Shown here in pieces: positions 16,517 through 25,720 of a stretch of 64,000 nt of DNA. This DNA is from Kribbella antiqua (lineage in GTDB: Bacteria > Actinomycetota > Actinomycetes > Propionibacteriales > Kribbellaceae), in the NCBI RefSeq assembly GCF_004345665.1, contig NZ_SLWR01000020.1, positions 33,594 to 97,593 on the forward strand. Reading direction: 5' to 3'. Below the pieces are notes generated by a model. It made no database searches, was not told the origin of the DNA, and worked only from the letters and a program-made list of their open reading frames with translations. Position numbers and translations under genes: made by a program. Numbering within the stretch: position 1 is the stretch's first letter; each line of letters begins with the position of its first letter.

Positions 16517-17287
16517 ATGGCGGAGAGCAAGCAACTCGGGGCGGTGCTCCTGGTGGCGGCGGCAGGGCTGGCGTTCTGGTCCTTCGGGGATCGGGACTCC
16601 GACGACAGCCACCAGATCAACGACCACATCACCACGGTCGAGCTCGCCGCCAAGAGTGCCGACATCACCATCAAGGTGTCCGACGACGACAAGACGACCG
16701 TGCAGGAGAAGCGCAAGTACTGGCTGTGGAAGCACGGCGACACCTATTCGGTCGACGACGGCGTACTGAAGCTCGACGGCGACTGCGGCTGGCAGTGCAG
16801 CGCCGACCTCGTCGTCACCGTCCCGCGCGGAACTAAGGTCACCGGCCACAACAGCAGCGGCGACGTCACGATAACGGGCGTCAGCGGAGTCGACGCGGAA
16901 TCGACGTCCGGCCAGTGGGAACTGCATGCCGTCGAGGGCGATGTGAAACTGAACCTCACGTCCGGCGACGTCTCCGTCAACGGGCTCAACGGCAAGCTCG
17001 ACGTCAAAGGGACCTCCGGTGACATCGAAGCCCGGGGGCTCCGGGGCGGTGCGGTGAACGCCGAGACCACCTCAGGCGACATCGAGCTCGGGTTGGCCGA
17101 GGCGAACGACGTACGAGCGAAGGGCACCAGCAGCGACATCGACGTGCAGGCGCCGGCCGGGAGCTACAACGTCAACACCGAGACCCGCAGCGGCGAAGTC
17201 GAGAACGGCCTCGGCGACGACCCCAGCGGCAGCCACACCATCGAGGCGAAGACAACCAGCGGCGACATCGAGCTTGTATCCAACTAG
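16517..17287 (+). CDS. DUF4097 family beta-repeat protein
   Basis: 256 aa. An N-terminal hydrophobic segment (QLGAVLLVAAAGLAFWSFG) is a signal anchor. The rest is a right-handed beta-type repeat built on SGD: NSSGDVTI, LTSGDVSV, GTSGDIEA, TTSGDIEL, TSSDIDV, TRSGEVEN and TTSGDIEL recur about every 20 residues. This is the pattern of DUF4097 putative adhesin-like proteins. Function is unknown. It follows the three-gene membrane operon by 121 bases on the same strand, so it may be co-transcribed. Confidence 0.85.
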   Translation: MAESKQLGAVLLVAAAGLAFWSFGDRDSDDSHQINDHITTVELAAKSADITIKVSDDDKTTVQEKRKYWLWKHGDTYSVDDGVLKLDGDCGWQCSADLVVTVPRGTKVTGHNSSGDVTITGVSGVDAESTSGQWELHAVEGDVKLNLTSGDVSVNGLNGKLDVKGTSGDIEARGLRGGAVNAETTSGDIELGLAEANDVRAKGTSSDIDVQAPAGSYNVNTETRSGEVENGLGDDPSGSHTIEAKTTSGDIELVSN

Positions 17288-17414
17288 TACGAGGTTTGCC
17301 GTGGGGTACCGAGAAGGCGTCCGGGTGGTGTACCAGACATGCGGATTGATGGATTACGCCGCGTGAGCGGAGTAGCGTCGAGGGTGTAAGACGAACTTCA
17401 CGAGGAGGCTCGAC

Positions 17415-17498
17415 ATGAGCGAGCGGAGCGAGCTCATCATCAAGGGCAGCGCATCTCGTGTCTCATGCGCGCCCGGAGCGAAGCGAGGACGCGCATGA
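17415..17498 (+). CDS. Leader peptide ORF coupled to the DUF6458 gene
   Basis: A 27-codon ORF (MSERSELIIKG start, KRGRA end) has an ideal AGGAGG six bases before its ATG (17403-17408). Its TGA overlaps the ATG of the next gene as ATGA. The downstream gene has no comparable ribosome site. The ORF DNA contains palindromic stretches (ATGAGC...GCTCAT and CATGCGCG...CGCGCATG), so its mRNA could fold around the second start. It is probably a translational control element rather than a functional protein. Confidence 0.6.
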   Translation: MSERSELIIKGSASRVSCAPGAKRGRA

Positions 17499-17749
17499 GC
17501 ATCGGTGTGGGGATCTTTCTGATGGTCGTGGGCGGGATTCTCGCCTTCGCCGTCCAAGACTCGTGGGACGCCGTCAACCTGACTGTCGTCGGCTACATCC
17601 TGATGCTCGCCGGTCTGGCCGGGATCGTGCTGTCCTTCTACATCACCAACCGGCGCCGCCGGGTGGAGACCGACGCGATCGACCCCGCCGTCGAGGAGGA
17701 GTACCGCGTCGTCGAGGAGCACCATCACAACCGCGACGTCATCGAGTAG
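17495..17749 (+). CDS. DUF6458-like small membrane protein
   Basis: 84 aa with two transmembrane helices (IGVGIFLMVVGGILAFAV and VVGYILMLAGLAGIVLSFYI) and a charged tail NRRRRVETDAI to the end EEHHHNRDVIE. Small actinobacterial proteins of this type are common and uncharacterised. Translation is coupled to the leader ORF through ATGA. The 3' end overlaps the convergent thioredoxin-NHL gene by 11 bases. Confidence 0.75.
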   Translation: MSIGVGIFLMVVGGILAFAVQDSWDAVNLTVVGYILMLAGLAGIVLSFYITNRRRRVETDAIDPAVEEEYRVVEEHHHNRDVIE

Positions 17750-19529
17750 CTCCCGATAGCACCAGCTCGAGGCGGGCGGCGCCGTCAGGCGTGACGCGGA
17801 CCGGCACGCCCCAGTCCTGCCTGTGCATGTGACAGGCCGGGAACTCCACTTCTGCTGAGTCGTCACAGGAAGCCGCCTGTACGGCGACGTGCAGCACGCC
17901 GTCGCCGACTCGTTCGTCGATCACCAGCCGGCGGGTCAGATCGGTCGAGTCGCCGTCGCCTTCCCGCAGCAGGCTCTCCGGGGTCGACGACACGAGCAAC
18001 CGCGTCGACGGGCCGTAGCGATCGTCCAGCTTCTGCCCCGGCGGCGGCGTGAACACCACCTCCAGCGTGACCTCGCCGCCCGCGATGTCCATCGGCGGCC
18101 GCTGCGTCCGGGTGCTGAACTCGTCCGCCGTCGCCGAAGCGCCCAGCGGGATCCGGGTCAGCCGATGCGCCGCCGACTCGACCACCAGCAGCTCGTTGCC
18201 CACGACAACGGCTCCGCTGGGCTCGGCCAGGCCGGTCGCCATCGTGTCGACCACCTCGGTGCGCGGGTCATACCGCCGTACGGCGCCGTTGTAGGTGTCG
18301 GCGATCGCGATCGAACCATCGGGCAGGACGGTCACGCCGAGCGGATGCTGCAGCAGCGCCTCGCCGGCCTTGCCGTCGCGCAAGCCGAAGTCGAACAGGC
18401 CGGTGCCGACGGCGGTGTGCACCTCGGTGTCGATCCAGCGCAGCGCCGAGATCTCCGAGTCGGCCAGCCAGAGACGATCGCCGTCGACCGCGAGACCGCT
18501 CGTCTGCGCGAACCAGGCCTCTTGCAGTGGCCCATCCTTCAAGCCTTCGTTGGTGGTGCCTGCGGCAACTTCCGTGACCTGGCTGAAGGGATCGTACGTC
18601 CACAACTGGTGTACGCCGGCCATCGCGATCCACACCTTGTCCTGCCACCACGCCACATCCCACGGCGAGCTCAGTACGTCCGTGCTGTCGCCGTCCATCC
18701 ATTGCTTGCCGATGCCAACCAAGGTCGTCACCAGGCCGGTCGTCAGGTTGATCCCGCGCAGCGCGTGGTTGACCGTGTCGGCGACGACGACGTCGTACCC
18801 GAGCTTGCTCGCGACCGCAGCCGGTAGGAGGGTGAGGCCGTTCGGCTCGGAGAAGCTCGCCTGGTCCGCGGGTCCGTCGGCGAGGCCGCGCAGGCCGGTG
18901 CCGAACCGTCGTACGACCGTCGTCGCGTCCTCGGCGAGCTCGACGATGCTGTGGTTGCCCGCGTCGGCCACCAGGAAGCCGTTGTCGGTGGCAACCACCT
19001 TGGCGGGGAACCGGAGATCTGTCGGCTCTGGCTCCGGAGCGACGTACGGCGACTTGCCACGCGTCAGGGTGCCGGCTTTCTCGTGCTCGGCGATCAGCTC
19101 GGCCAGTTGCGCGTCGAGCGCGTGCGCGTGGCCCTCGCCCGAGTACTGCGCGACGATGTACCCGTTCGGGTCCACGAGCACCAGCGTCGGCCAGGCCCGG
19201 GCGGTGTAGTTCTGCCATGTCACCAGCTCCGGGTCGTCCAGCACCGGATGGCCGACCTCATACCGCTCCACGGCAGCCCGCACCGCCGCTTCCTCCCCCT
19301 CATGCGCGAACTTCGGCGAATGCACCCCCACGATCACCAGCGCATCGCCGTACTTCTCCTCCAACGGCCGCAACTCATCCAGCACATGCAGACAGTTGAT
19401 GCAGCAGAAGGCCCAAAAATCCAAAAGCAAAAAGCGTCCCCGGAAGTCGGCGAGCTTCAACTCCTGCCCACCTGTGTTCAACCACCCACGACCCCTGAGC
19501 TCCGGCGCACGCACATGCATACCGCCCAT
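17739..19529 (-). CDS. Thioredoxin-like/NHL-repeat protein
   Basis: 596 aa. An N-terminal thioredoxin-like domain (1-150) has FLLLDFWAFCCINCLHVLDELRPLEEKYG; the redox motif is CCINC rather than CxxC alone, as in NHLRC2-type proteins. PTLVLVDPNGY carries the cis-Pro. From about 170 a beta-propeller of NHL repeats follows: NGFLVADAGNHSIVEL, YDVVVADTVNHALRGI, LWLADSEISALRWI and GSIAIADTYNGAVRRYD. A C-terminal beta domain ends the protein. No signal peptide is seen, so it is probably cytoplasmic. The exact role of this family is not established. Confidence 0.88.
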   Translation of the reverse strand: MGGMHVRAPELRGRGWLNTGGQELKLADFRGRFLLLDFWAFCCINCLHVLDELRPLEEKYGDALVIVGVHSPKFAHEGEEAAVRAAVERYEVGHPVLDDPELVTWQNYTARAWPTLVLVDPNGYIVAQYSGEGHAHALDAQLAELIAEHEKAGTLTRGKSPYVAPEPEPTDLRFPAKVVATDNGFLVADAGNHSIVELAEDATTVVRRFGTGLRGLADGPADQASFSEPNGLTLLPAAVASKLGYDVVVADTVNHALRGINLTTGLVTTLVGIGKQWMDGDSTDVLSSPWDVAWWQDKVWIAMAGVHQLWTYDPFSQVTEVAAGTTNEGLKDGPLQEAWFAQTSGLAVDGDRLWLADSEISALRWIDTEVHTAVGTGLFDFGLRDGKAGEALLQHPLGVTVLPDGSIAIADTYNGAVRRYDPRTEVVDTMATGLAEPSGAVVVGNELLVVESAAHRLTRIPLGASATADEFSTRTQRPPMDIAGGEVTLEVVFTPPPGQKLDDRYGPSTRLLVSSTPESLLREGDGDSTDLTRRLVIDERVGDGVLHVAVQAASCDDSAEVEFPACHMHRQDWGVPVRVTPDGAARLELVLSGATR

Positions 19530-19578
19530 TCTCCGCCGCCACTCAACCCGGCAAGCGGCAGGGATCAGCAGCTGGGAT

Positions 19579-21240
19579 TCAGCGGGGAAGGATCAGGGTG
19601 TCGGTGAGGAGTTTGGCGGTTTTGCGGAGGGTGGCGGGGGAAGAGGAGAGGTCGGTGGCCAGGGCGTAGGGAGTCAGGGGTTCGCCGGGGCCTACCAGGC
19701 GGTGGCGGTGGGCCAGGAGCCAGACGATGGCTCGGGGCCAGGTGGAGAGGCGGGCCTTGGCGAGCAGGTCGGGAGCGTCGCGGACCAGGCGTTCGGCGAT
19801 GTCGAAGGCGTCGGGAGCGTACGCGTTGCCCAGGGTTTCGCCGGCCATCAGCCAGGCGTGCGGAGCCAGCACCGACAGCGTGGCGGCTTGGGACTTGTCC
19901 AGGCCGTGCAGGTCGGGTTGTGGCGGTGAACCCAACCCGGAGAGAGCTCGGTAGGCATCTTCGAGGTCGTTGCTGGTCTCGTCGAGGAAGACGCGTTCGC
20001 CGGGTCGCGAGCCGATCGGGTCGATCATCGCGGACGCTTCCAGCGCCGGCGTCCACACATCCACGGCGTCGACCGCCTCGTCGATCGCGTCGAGGGCGAG
20101 CTGCGTCCGCTCCCCCGCGAACTCCAGCCACGACTTCACCACCACCGGCACCGCCGCGAAATAGGTGCTGTCAGCAAGCACCTTGCGCGGCAACCAGTGT
20201 GCCAGGAACAGCTCCACCAGTACGGCGCTCACCCGGAGCGGACCACCGACAGTGTGGTCGACGGCATGGTCGATCCACAGCCGCACGATGTCCGCCGCGT
20301 CGTCGGACAGGCCAACGGCGTAGGTCGACTCGAGGAACTCGTCGACCAGTTGCTCGCGCTGCTTCGGCGACAGCAACGGCCGGATCGGCGGCCGGATCGG
20401 GCGTTCCGGCAGCTGCGTCAGCCGGTTCACCAGCAGCGCGGAGAAGAACTCGAAGTCCTCGGTCACCGGCGGATCGTCGTAGTCGTTGGTCTCGCCGAGC
20501 GCCTGCAGGATGATGCCCGCCGCGGTCGGCGGCCGGACCGTCCGGATCGTCACCCGCCCACCGCGCTGGTACGCCTCGAGCACCCGGTCCACCGGCGGTC
20601 CGACGAACACGTCCTTGACGATCGCGCCGAGGTTGTTGTCGATGAAGACGACCACCGTGTGCGGATGCTGCTCGTCGTCGTAATCCAGTACGACGCTCAG
20701 CCCGTCGCCGGTGATGTCCTCCGACACGATGGCGCTGGTGAGGCGGAATCCGGCGATCCGGGTCACCCACTCCGGCACGTCGGCCTCGGTTCGCAGCCGG
20801 GACAGATGAGCGCGCTGCAACGGCAGCCGCCCGGCCGGGCCGACCGTACGGGCCAGACTGGTCAGCAGGACAAAGGATTCCGGGTCGCGGCGCTCGCCGA
20901 GCACGCGGGCGGCGTCGGCCCAGAAGAACCGCTCCACCTCACCGATCTCGTCCGGGCGCCCGGCCGGCCAGAGCTGGTCCGCGAGCATCGCGGCCGACCG
21001 CGCGACCGAGGCCTCCGCGATCACCGGGTACAGCGCCCGGGGCGCGGCGGCCAGGTCCATGGCCAGCGTTTCCTGCAAGGTTTCCAGCACAGCGCCACTC
21101 GGCGTGGTGTCGACATCGACACCCGCCGTGGGTCCGTGGTTCGGTGCTGGGGTCGAATCGACCAGCCGGAGATGGCTGCGTCGTCCGTCCCGCCCTCGTG
21201 GTGACTTGGTCACCTTGGCGAGATTACCGTCCGGCCGCAC
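19579..21240 (-). CDS. Protein of unknown function, 553 aa
   Basis: I do not recognise a family. It is soluble, with no signal or membrane helix. Blocks include VVLDYDDEQHPHTVVVFIDNNLGAIVKDVF (a beta-rich segment near 185-215), PLLSPKQREQLVDEFLES, and a helical C-terminal half ending SSSPATLRKTAKLLTDTLIL that resembles a helix-turn-helix. Base composition matches neighbours, so it is native. The start is uncertain: GTG at 21240 is the longest, and a GTG about ten codons later (VTKSPRGRDG) or an ATG near residue 60 are possible. It stands alone between the thioredoxin-NHL gene and the sugar importer. Confidence 0.7.
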   Translation of the reverse strand: MRPDGNLAKVTKSPRGRDGRRSHLRLVDSTPAPNHGPTAGVDVDTTPSGAVLETLQETLAMDLAAAPRALYPVIAEASVARSAAMLADQLWPAGRPDEIGEVERFFWADAARVLGERRDPESFVLLTSLARTVGPAGRLPLQRAHLSRLRTEADVPEWVTRIAGFRLTSAIVSEDITGDGLSVVLDYDDEQHPHTVVVFIDNNLGAIVKDVFVGPPVDRVLEAYQRGGRVTIRTVRPPTAAGIILQALGETNDYDDPPVTEDFEFFSALLVNRLTQLPERPIRPPIRPLLSPKQREQLVDEFLESTYAVGLSDDAADIVRLWIDHAVDHTVGGPLRVSAVLVELFLAHWLPRKVLADSTYFAAVPVVVKSWLEFAGERTQLALDAIDEAVDAVDVWTPALEASAMIDPIGSRPGERVFLDETSNDLEDAYRALSGLGSPPQPDLHGLDKSQAATLSVLAPHAWLMAGETLGNAYAPDAFDIAERLVRDAPDLLAKARLSTWPRAIVWLLAHRHRLVGPGEPLTPYALATDLSSSPATLRKTAKLLTDTLILPR

Positions 21241-21345
21241 TCCCCCGCAGGGCCCTGCGCGCGTCCTGTGGACAAGTTATGAGACACGCCGTCACCAATT
21301 GACCGCGGCCCGTGCAATCAAGGCACGGGCCGCAGTCGGCAAACA

Positions 21346-22251
21346 TCAGCCCTTCAGTGCTCCGGCCATCAGACCGCCGATGAACCAGCGGCCCAGCAGG
21401 ATGTAGACGATCAGGGTCGGGAACGAGGTGATCAGCGCGCCGGCCATGCTGGCCGCGTAGTCGACCTTCTGACCGCCGGACAGCGCGGCCAGGCCCAGGG
21501 TCACCGGGCCGTTGTTCTGCTGGGTCAGGAACAGCGCGAACAGGAAATCGTTCCAGACCGAGGTGAACTGCCAGATCAGCGTCACCACGAACCCGGAGAT
21601 CGAGATCGGCAGGATGATCCGGGCGTAGGTCTGGACCAGCCCGGCTCCGTCCACCCTGGCCGACTCGATGATCTCCTCCGGCACAATGGTGGCGTAGTAG
21701 TTGCGGAAGATCAGCGTGCAAATCGGGATGCCGTAGATGCAGTGCGCGACGATCAGCGTCGGCACGCCCCGGGTGACGTCGAGCTCCTGGAACGTCGTCC
21801 GCAGCGGCAGCATCACCGCTTGGTAGGGGATGAACATCCCGAACAGGATGAACGCGAAGACGAGGTTCGCGCCCGGGAACCGCCAGCGGGCCAGCACGAA
21901 CCCGTTCACGGACCCGATCATCGAGGAGATGATCGCGGCCGGGATCGCCAGCGACAGCGAGCGGATCATGTACGGCTGCAGCACGTCCCAGGCCTTGCGC
22001 CACGGCTCCAGCGTCCAGGTCTGCGGCAACGACCACTGCGCGGCGGCGGTGGTGTCGCTGGAGGTCTTGAAGCTGGTGATCAGGACGACATATACCGGCG
22101 TGAGCACGAACAGCAGGAAGAGCAGCAGCAGGATGTACCGGATGGTCCGGCTCCGCCGGGTCGTCCCTTCGCTGAGCCTGCTGCGCGGCTGCTTCTGGCT
22201 GATCGCCGCAGCGGCCTTGCCGGTCGCGGCCGGTGCCTCGACGGCGGTCAT
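21346..22251 (-). CDS. Carbohydrate ABC transporter permease, MalG type
   Basis: 301-aa inner-membrane permease with six helices. The EAA loop that docks the ATPase reads PEEIIESARVDGAGLVQTYARIILPIS at about 200-226, matching MalG-family permeases. LTPVYVVLITSFKT marks the first helix and GRWFIGGLMAGALKG the usual C-terminus. It overlaps the upstream permease gene by four bases (ATGA). No ATP-binding subunit is encoded nearby, so a shared MsiK-like ATPase elsewhere is expected, as in many actinomycetes. Confidence 0.93.
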   Translation of the reverse strand: MTAVEAPAATGKAAAAISQKQPRSRLSEGTTRRSRTIRYILLLLFLLFVLTPVYVVLITSFKTSSDTTAAAQWSLPQTWTLEPWRKAWDVLQPYMIRSLSLAIPAAIISSMIGSVNGFVLARWRFPGANLVFAFILFGMFIPYQAVMLPLRTTFQELDVTRGVPTLIVAHCIYGIPICTLIFRNYYATIVPEEIIESARVDGAGLVQTYARIILPISISGFVVTLIWQFTSVWNDFLFALFLTQQNNGPVTLGLAALSGGQKVDYAASMAGALITSFPTLIVYILLGRWFIGGLMAGALKG

Positions 22252-23153
22252 CGCTTCTCCTCCTGCCGGACGGTCAGCGCGAGGTACGGGATGACCAGTA
22301 CGGCGACGACCGCGAGCATCACGATCGCTATCGCGGCCGCCTTGGCCTGATCACTGCGCAACAGGGTGTTCCACATCAGGATGGCCGGCACCTCGGTGCG
22401 GAACTGGTTCGGCCCGGTGATCGCGTAGATCAGGTCGAACAGCTTCAGCGAGATGTGGCCGAGGATGATCAGGGCCGACAAGGCGATCGGCGACAGCTGC
22501 GGGAACAGGACGTGCCGATAGAGCTTGAACTCCGACGCGCCGTCCACCCGGGCCGCCTCCCGCAGCTCCGGCGGGATGCCGCGGAAGCCGGCCAGGAACA
22601 GCGCCATGATGTACCCGGACATCTGCCAGACCGCCGGTAACGCGATGGACATCATCGTCGTCCACCGGCTGCCCGCGGTCCACCACGGATTCTCCAGGAA
22701 GTTCAGGTGCAGGATCGCGAACAGCCGGTTCAGGCCGCGCGCGTCGTCGCCGGTGGACGGATTCAGCAACCAGCCCCAGACCACACCGGAGGCGATCATC
22801 GAGATCGCCATCGGAAACAGGAACACGGACCGGAAGATCGACTCCCCGGGCACGCCCTTCTCCAGCAGCAGTGCCCAGATCAAGCCGAAGATCAGCGTGC
22901 CCACGATGAACGCCACCGTGAGCACGCCGAGGTTCTTCAGCGAGTTGAGGAACCGGTCTTCACTGAACAGATGCCCGTAGTTCTCGAACCCGACGTAGTC
23001 GGCCGGGCCCGAGCGGGCCGTGTGCCGGTTCGTCAGCGAGGTGTTGAACGACCAGGCGATCAGCCCATAGACGAAGTACCCGAGCAGGAGCACGGTCGGC
23101 AGCAACACCAGTGCGCCCGGGCCCCAGGTGCGAATTCTTCCGTGCATGCTCAA
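22248..23153 (-). CDS. Carbohydrate ABC transporter permease, MalF type
   Basis: 301-aa partner permease. Six helices start with ALVLLPTVLLLGYFVYGL; the EAA loop is PPELREAARVDGASEFKLYRHVLFPQL near 200-226. LFLFPMAISMIASGVVWGWLLNP is typical of MalF/UgpA proteins. It lies between the binding-protein gene (38 bases upstream) and the MalG-type gene (4-bp overlap), forming a standard lipoprotein-permease-permease operon. Confidence 0.93.
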   Translation of the reverse strand: MSMHGRIRTWGPGALVLLPTVLLLGYFVYGLIAWSFNTSLTNRHTARSGPADYVGFENYGHLFSEDRFLNSLKNLGVLTVAFIVGTLIFGLIWALLLEKGVPGESIFRSVFLFPMAISMIASGVVWGWLLNPSTGDDARGLNRLFAILHLNFLENPWWTAGSRWTTMMSIALPAVWQMSGYIMALFLAGFRGIPPELREAARVDGASEFKLYRHVLFPQLSPIALSALIILGHISLKLFDLIYAITGPNQFRTEVPAILMWNTLLRSDQAKAAAIAIVMLAVVAVLVIPYLALTVRQEEKR

Positions 23154-23190
23154 ACCTCCGACTCGAGGCCGGCCCTCAACTCGATGCGCA

Positions 23191-24471
23191 TCAGCTCGTC
23201 TTCATCGCGGTGCCGAGCGCGGACTGCAGCTTCGCGACGTCCTGGCTACCGCTGAACTGGCTGATCGCGGACAGGATGTCGTTGTTCTGACCGACCGAGC
23301 AGGCCGCACCGTGCGCGCAGGACGGCACGATCTTGTCCTTCTTCCAGTCCGCCATCGCCGACTGCTGGTACTTCGGGTAGTCGGCCGGGTTCGCGTCCGA
23401 GCGGGCCGGGATCGAGCCCTTCTTGGTGTTGAACGCCTTCTGGCCCTCGGCCGAGCCGGTGACCTTCAGCCAGCACTTCGCACCCTCGGGGTCCTTCCCG
23501 CCGGTCGGCAGCGTGAACGAGTCGGCCAGGAACTGGAAGTTGCCCGCCGTACCAGGGGACGGCCAGTAGGTGTACGACGACTCCGGCACCTTGTCCGCCA
23601 ACTGCTGCGCGGCGACCCAGTCACCCATCAGCGTGTAACCGGCCTGGCCCTTGTTCACGTACCCCAGCGCGTCCGGCCAGTCGATCGCCTCGCGGTCGGC
23701 GTTGGTGTACGACAGCATCTTCTTGTACTTCTCCAACGCCGCGGTGACGTCGGCGCCGGCCCAGTCGGTCTTGCCGTTCCACAGTCCGGTGAACTTGTCC
23801 GCCCCGAGCTCGGCCAGCAGCACGGCCTCGACCAGCATCTCCTGGGCGAAGCCCTTGGAGATCGCCAGCGGTGCCTTCACCCCGGCGGCCTTGAGCTTGT
23901 CCATGTCCGCGATCCACGCGTCCACGGTTGCCGGCGCCTTCGCGGCGTCGATGTTCGCCTTCTTGAGCACGGTCGGGTTGGCCCAGACCACGTTGGCCCG
24001 GTGGACGTTGGCCGGGATCGAGTAGATCTTGCCCTCGACGGTCAGGTTGTCGATCAGGTTCTGCGGGAAGGCCTTGTCCAGGCCGAACTCCTTGTACAGC
24101 CCGCTGACGTCGTCGACCTGGCCGGCGTTGATGTAGTCGCGCAACTCGGCGCCGGCGTGCGCCTGGAAGGTCGACGGGGGGTTCTTCGAGGCAAGATCGT
24201 TCGCCAGCACCTGCTTCGCGTTCGAGCCGGCGCCACCGGCGACGGCCGCGTTGACGAACTTGTAGTCCTTGCACTCGGTGTTGAACACCGACACCAGACC
24301 GTCCAGACCGGCCTTTTCACCACCATCTGCCCACCAGGTGAAGACGGTGACGTCCTTGCTCGCGGCCGAGTCCCCACTGCCGCCATTGTCGTCACTGTTC
24401 CCGCAGGCGCTGACCGCGAGAAGACCCGCCGCACCCAGCACCGCGAGGGTCTTGCTCAGACCACCACGCAT
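23191..24471 (-). CDS. Sugar ABC transporter substrate-binding lipoprotein
   Basis: 426-aa family 1 extracellular solute-binding protein. The lipobox LAVSACG at residues 19-25 gives an N-terminal acylated Cys after a short signal peptide. DVTVFTWWADGGEKAGLDGL opens the mature domain; YSIPANVHRANVVWAN and GDWVAAQQLA are ligand-cleft regions common to sugar binders. The ATG at 24471 is chosen over an upstream GTG/ATG because GGAGAG precedes it and the lipobox is then correctly placed. Sequence resembles binders for oligosaccharides, but the sugar is not determined. Confidence 0.92.
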   Translation of the reverse strand: MRGGLSKTLAVLGAAGLLAVSACGNSDDNGGSGDSAASKDVTVFTWWADGGEKAGLDGLVSVFNTECKDYKFVNAAVAGGAGSNAKQVLANDLASKNPPSTFQAHAGAELRDYINAGQVDDVSGLYKEFGLDKAFPQNLIDNLTVEGKIYSIPANVHRANVVWANPTVLKKANIDAAKAPATVDAWIADMDKLKAAGVKAPLAISKGFAQEMLVEAVLLAELGADKFTGLWNGKTDWAGADVTAALEKYKKMLSYTNADREAIDWPDALGYVNKGQAGYTLMGDWVAAQQLADKVPESSYTYWPSPGTAGNFQFLADSFTLPTGGKDPEGAKCWLKVTGSAEGQKAFNTKKGSIPARSDANPADYPKYQQSAMADWKKDKIVPSCAHGAACSVGQNNDILSAISQFSGSQDVAKLQSALGTAMKTS

Positions 24472-24531
24472 GTTCACTCTCCGATCAAATCGTGGAGCCG
24501 CCTGTGACAACGATGCCCCCTTGACGGCCCA

Positions 24532-24561
24532 ACTCTGGGCACGTCGCCGGGCGAGTGTCAA
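24532..24561 (-). promoter_or_regulatory. Possible promoter of the sugar importer operon
   Basis: On the minus strand TTGACA (24561-24556) is followed after 18 bases by CAGAGT (24537-24532). This lies 60 bases before the lipoprotein ATG. The remaining gap up to the alcohol dehydrogenase stop holds no further gene; no LacI-type operator or regulator gene is seen nearby. Confidence 0.4.
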
Positions 24562-24667
24562 CGATCCGCGCAGGAGGGATGCGCAGACGTGACCACCGGC
24601 TCACGGCTGGTGTGAGAGCGCGCACATCGGGCACCCGATCGGGCACCTCGCGCAGCCGGGTTGCGCG

Positions 24668-25699
24668 TTACGGCCTGAGCAGCACCTTGATGGCGCGGCG
24701 CTCGTGCATGGCTTTGTAGCCTTCGGCCACTTCCGCCAGCGGCAGTTGGCTGTCGAAGACCAGGCCGGGGTTGATCTCTCCCGCGAGTACGTCGGCCATC
24801 AGCTCCGGAATGTACGCCCGGGTCGGGGCCATTCCACCGGCCAGCGCGACGTTGCGCGAGAACATGGTCCGGATCGGTACGTCGACCCCGTGCGGCACCC
24901 CGACGAAGCCGACCGTCGCTCCGGCCCGGGCGACGTCGAACGCGGTCGTCATCGCCTGCCCGGTCCCCACACACTCCAGTACGGCGTCCGCACCCACCCC
25001 ACCGGTCAGTTCCAGTACGGCGTCCCGCCCGGCATCGCCACGCTCGGAAATGATGTCCGTGGCACCGAATTCCAGCGCAAGCTTTTGCCGGGGCTCATGC
25101 CGCGACATCGCCACGACCCGCGCGGCGCCCATCCGCGAGGCCGCGAGTACGCCGCACAGGCCGACAGCTCCGTCGCCGACCACGACGACCGTGTCGCCCT
25201 GCTTCACCCGGGCCGCGCGCGCAGCGTGCCACCCGGTGCCCATCACGTCGGACAGCGTCAGCAGCGACGGTACGAGCGAATCGTCCGGCAGCTCCGGTGT
25301 GGCGACGAGCGTGCCATCGGCGTACGGGAGCTTCACGTACTCACCTTGGCCGCCGTCGGCCCGGCTGCTGCCGAGGCCGACCAGGTTCTGGCAGGCGGAC
25401 TGGTAGCCGGCCAGGCAGTGCGGGCAGGTCCCGTCGCTCACCACGAACGGGCAGATCACGAAGTCGCCCGGCTTCACCGTACGAACGTCGGCGCCGACCG
25501 CCTCGACGATGCCCACGAACTCGTGCCCGATCCGGCTGCCCGGCGTGATCTTGTTCTCGCCCCGGTACGGCCAGAGATCGGAACCACAGATGCACGAGGC
25601 AACAACTCTGACCACCGCATCCGTCGGCCCGTCGATCTTCGGATCCGGAACCTCGCTCAGCCGAACGTCGTACGGCCCATGAATCGTGGTGGCTCGCAT
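24668..25699 (-). CDS. Zinc-dependent alcohol dehydrogenase family protein
   Basis: 343-aa medium-chain dehydrogenase/reductase. Catalytic zinc ligands lie in CICGSDLWPYRG and GHEFVGIVEAVG; the structural zinc loop is CPFVVSDGTCPHCLAGYQSACQ written in part as CPHCLAGYQSAC. VVVGDGAVGLCGVLAA is the nucleotide-binding Rossmann turn. The ATG at 25699 (MRATTIHGPYDV) follows a G-rich ribosome site and gives the standard N-terminus. Substrate is unknown; close relatives act on alcohols, polyols or formaldehyde adducts. It is followed by the sugar importer on the same strand but 196 bases apart. Confidence 0.88.
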   Translation of the reverse strand: MRATTIHGPYDVRLSEVPDPKIDGPTDAVVRVVASCICGSDLWPYRGENKITPGSRIGHEFVGIVEAVGADVRTVKPGDFVICPFVVSDGTCPHCLAGYQSACQNLVGLGSSRADGGQGEYVKLPYADGTLVATPELPDDSLVPSLLTLSDVMGTGWHAARAARVKQGDTVVVVGDGAVGLCGVLAASRMGAARVVAMSRHEPRQKLALEFGATDIISERGDAGRDAVLELTGGVGADAVLECVGTGQAMTTAFDVARAGATVGFVGVPHGVDVPIRTMFSRNVALAGGMAPTRAYIPELMADVLAGEINPGLVFDSQLPLAEVAEGYKAMHERRAIKVLLRP

Positions 25700-25720
25700 G
25701 CCCCCCACCTTAAACACCCG

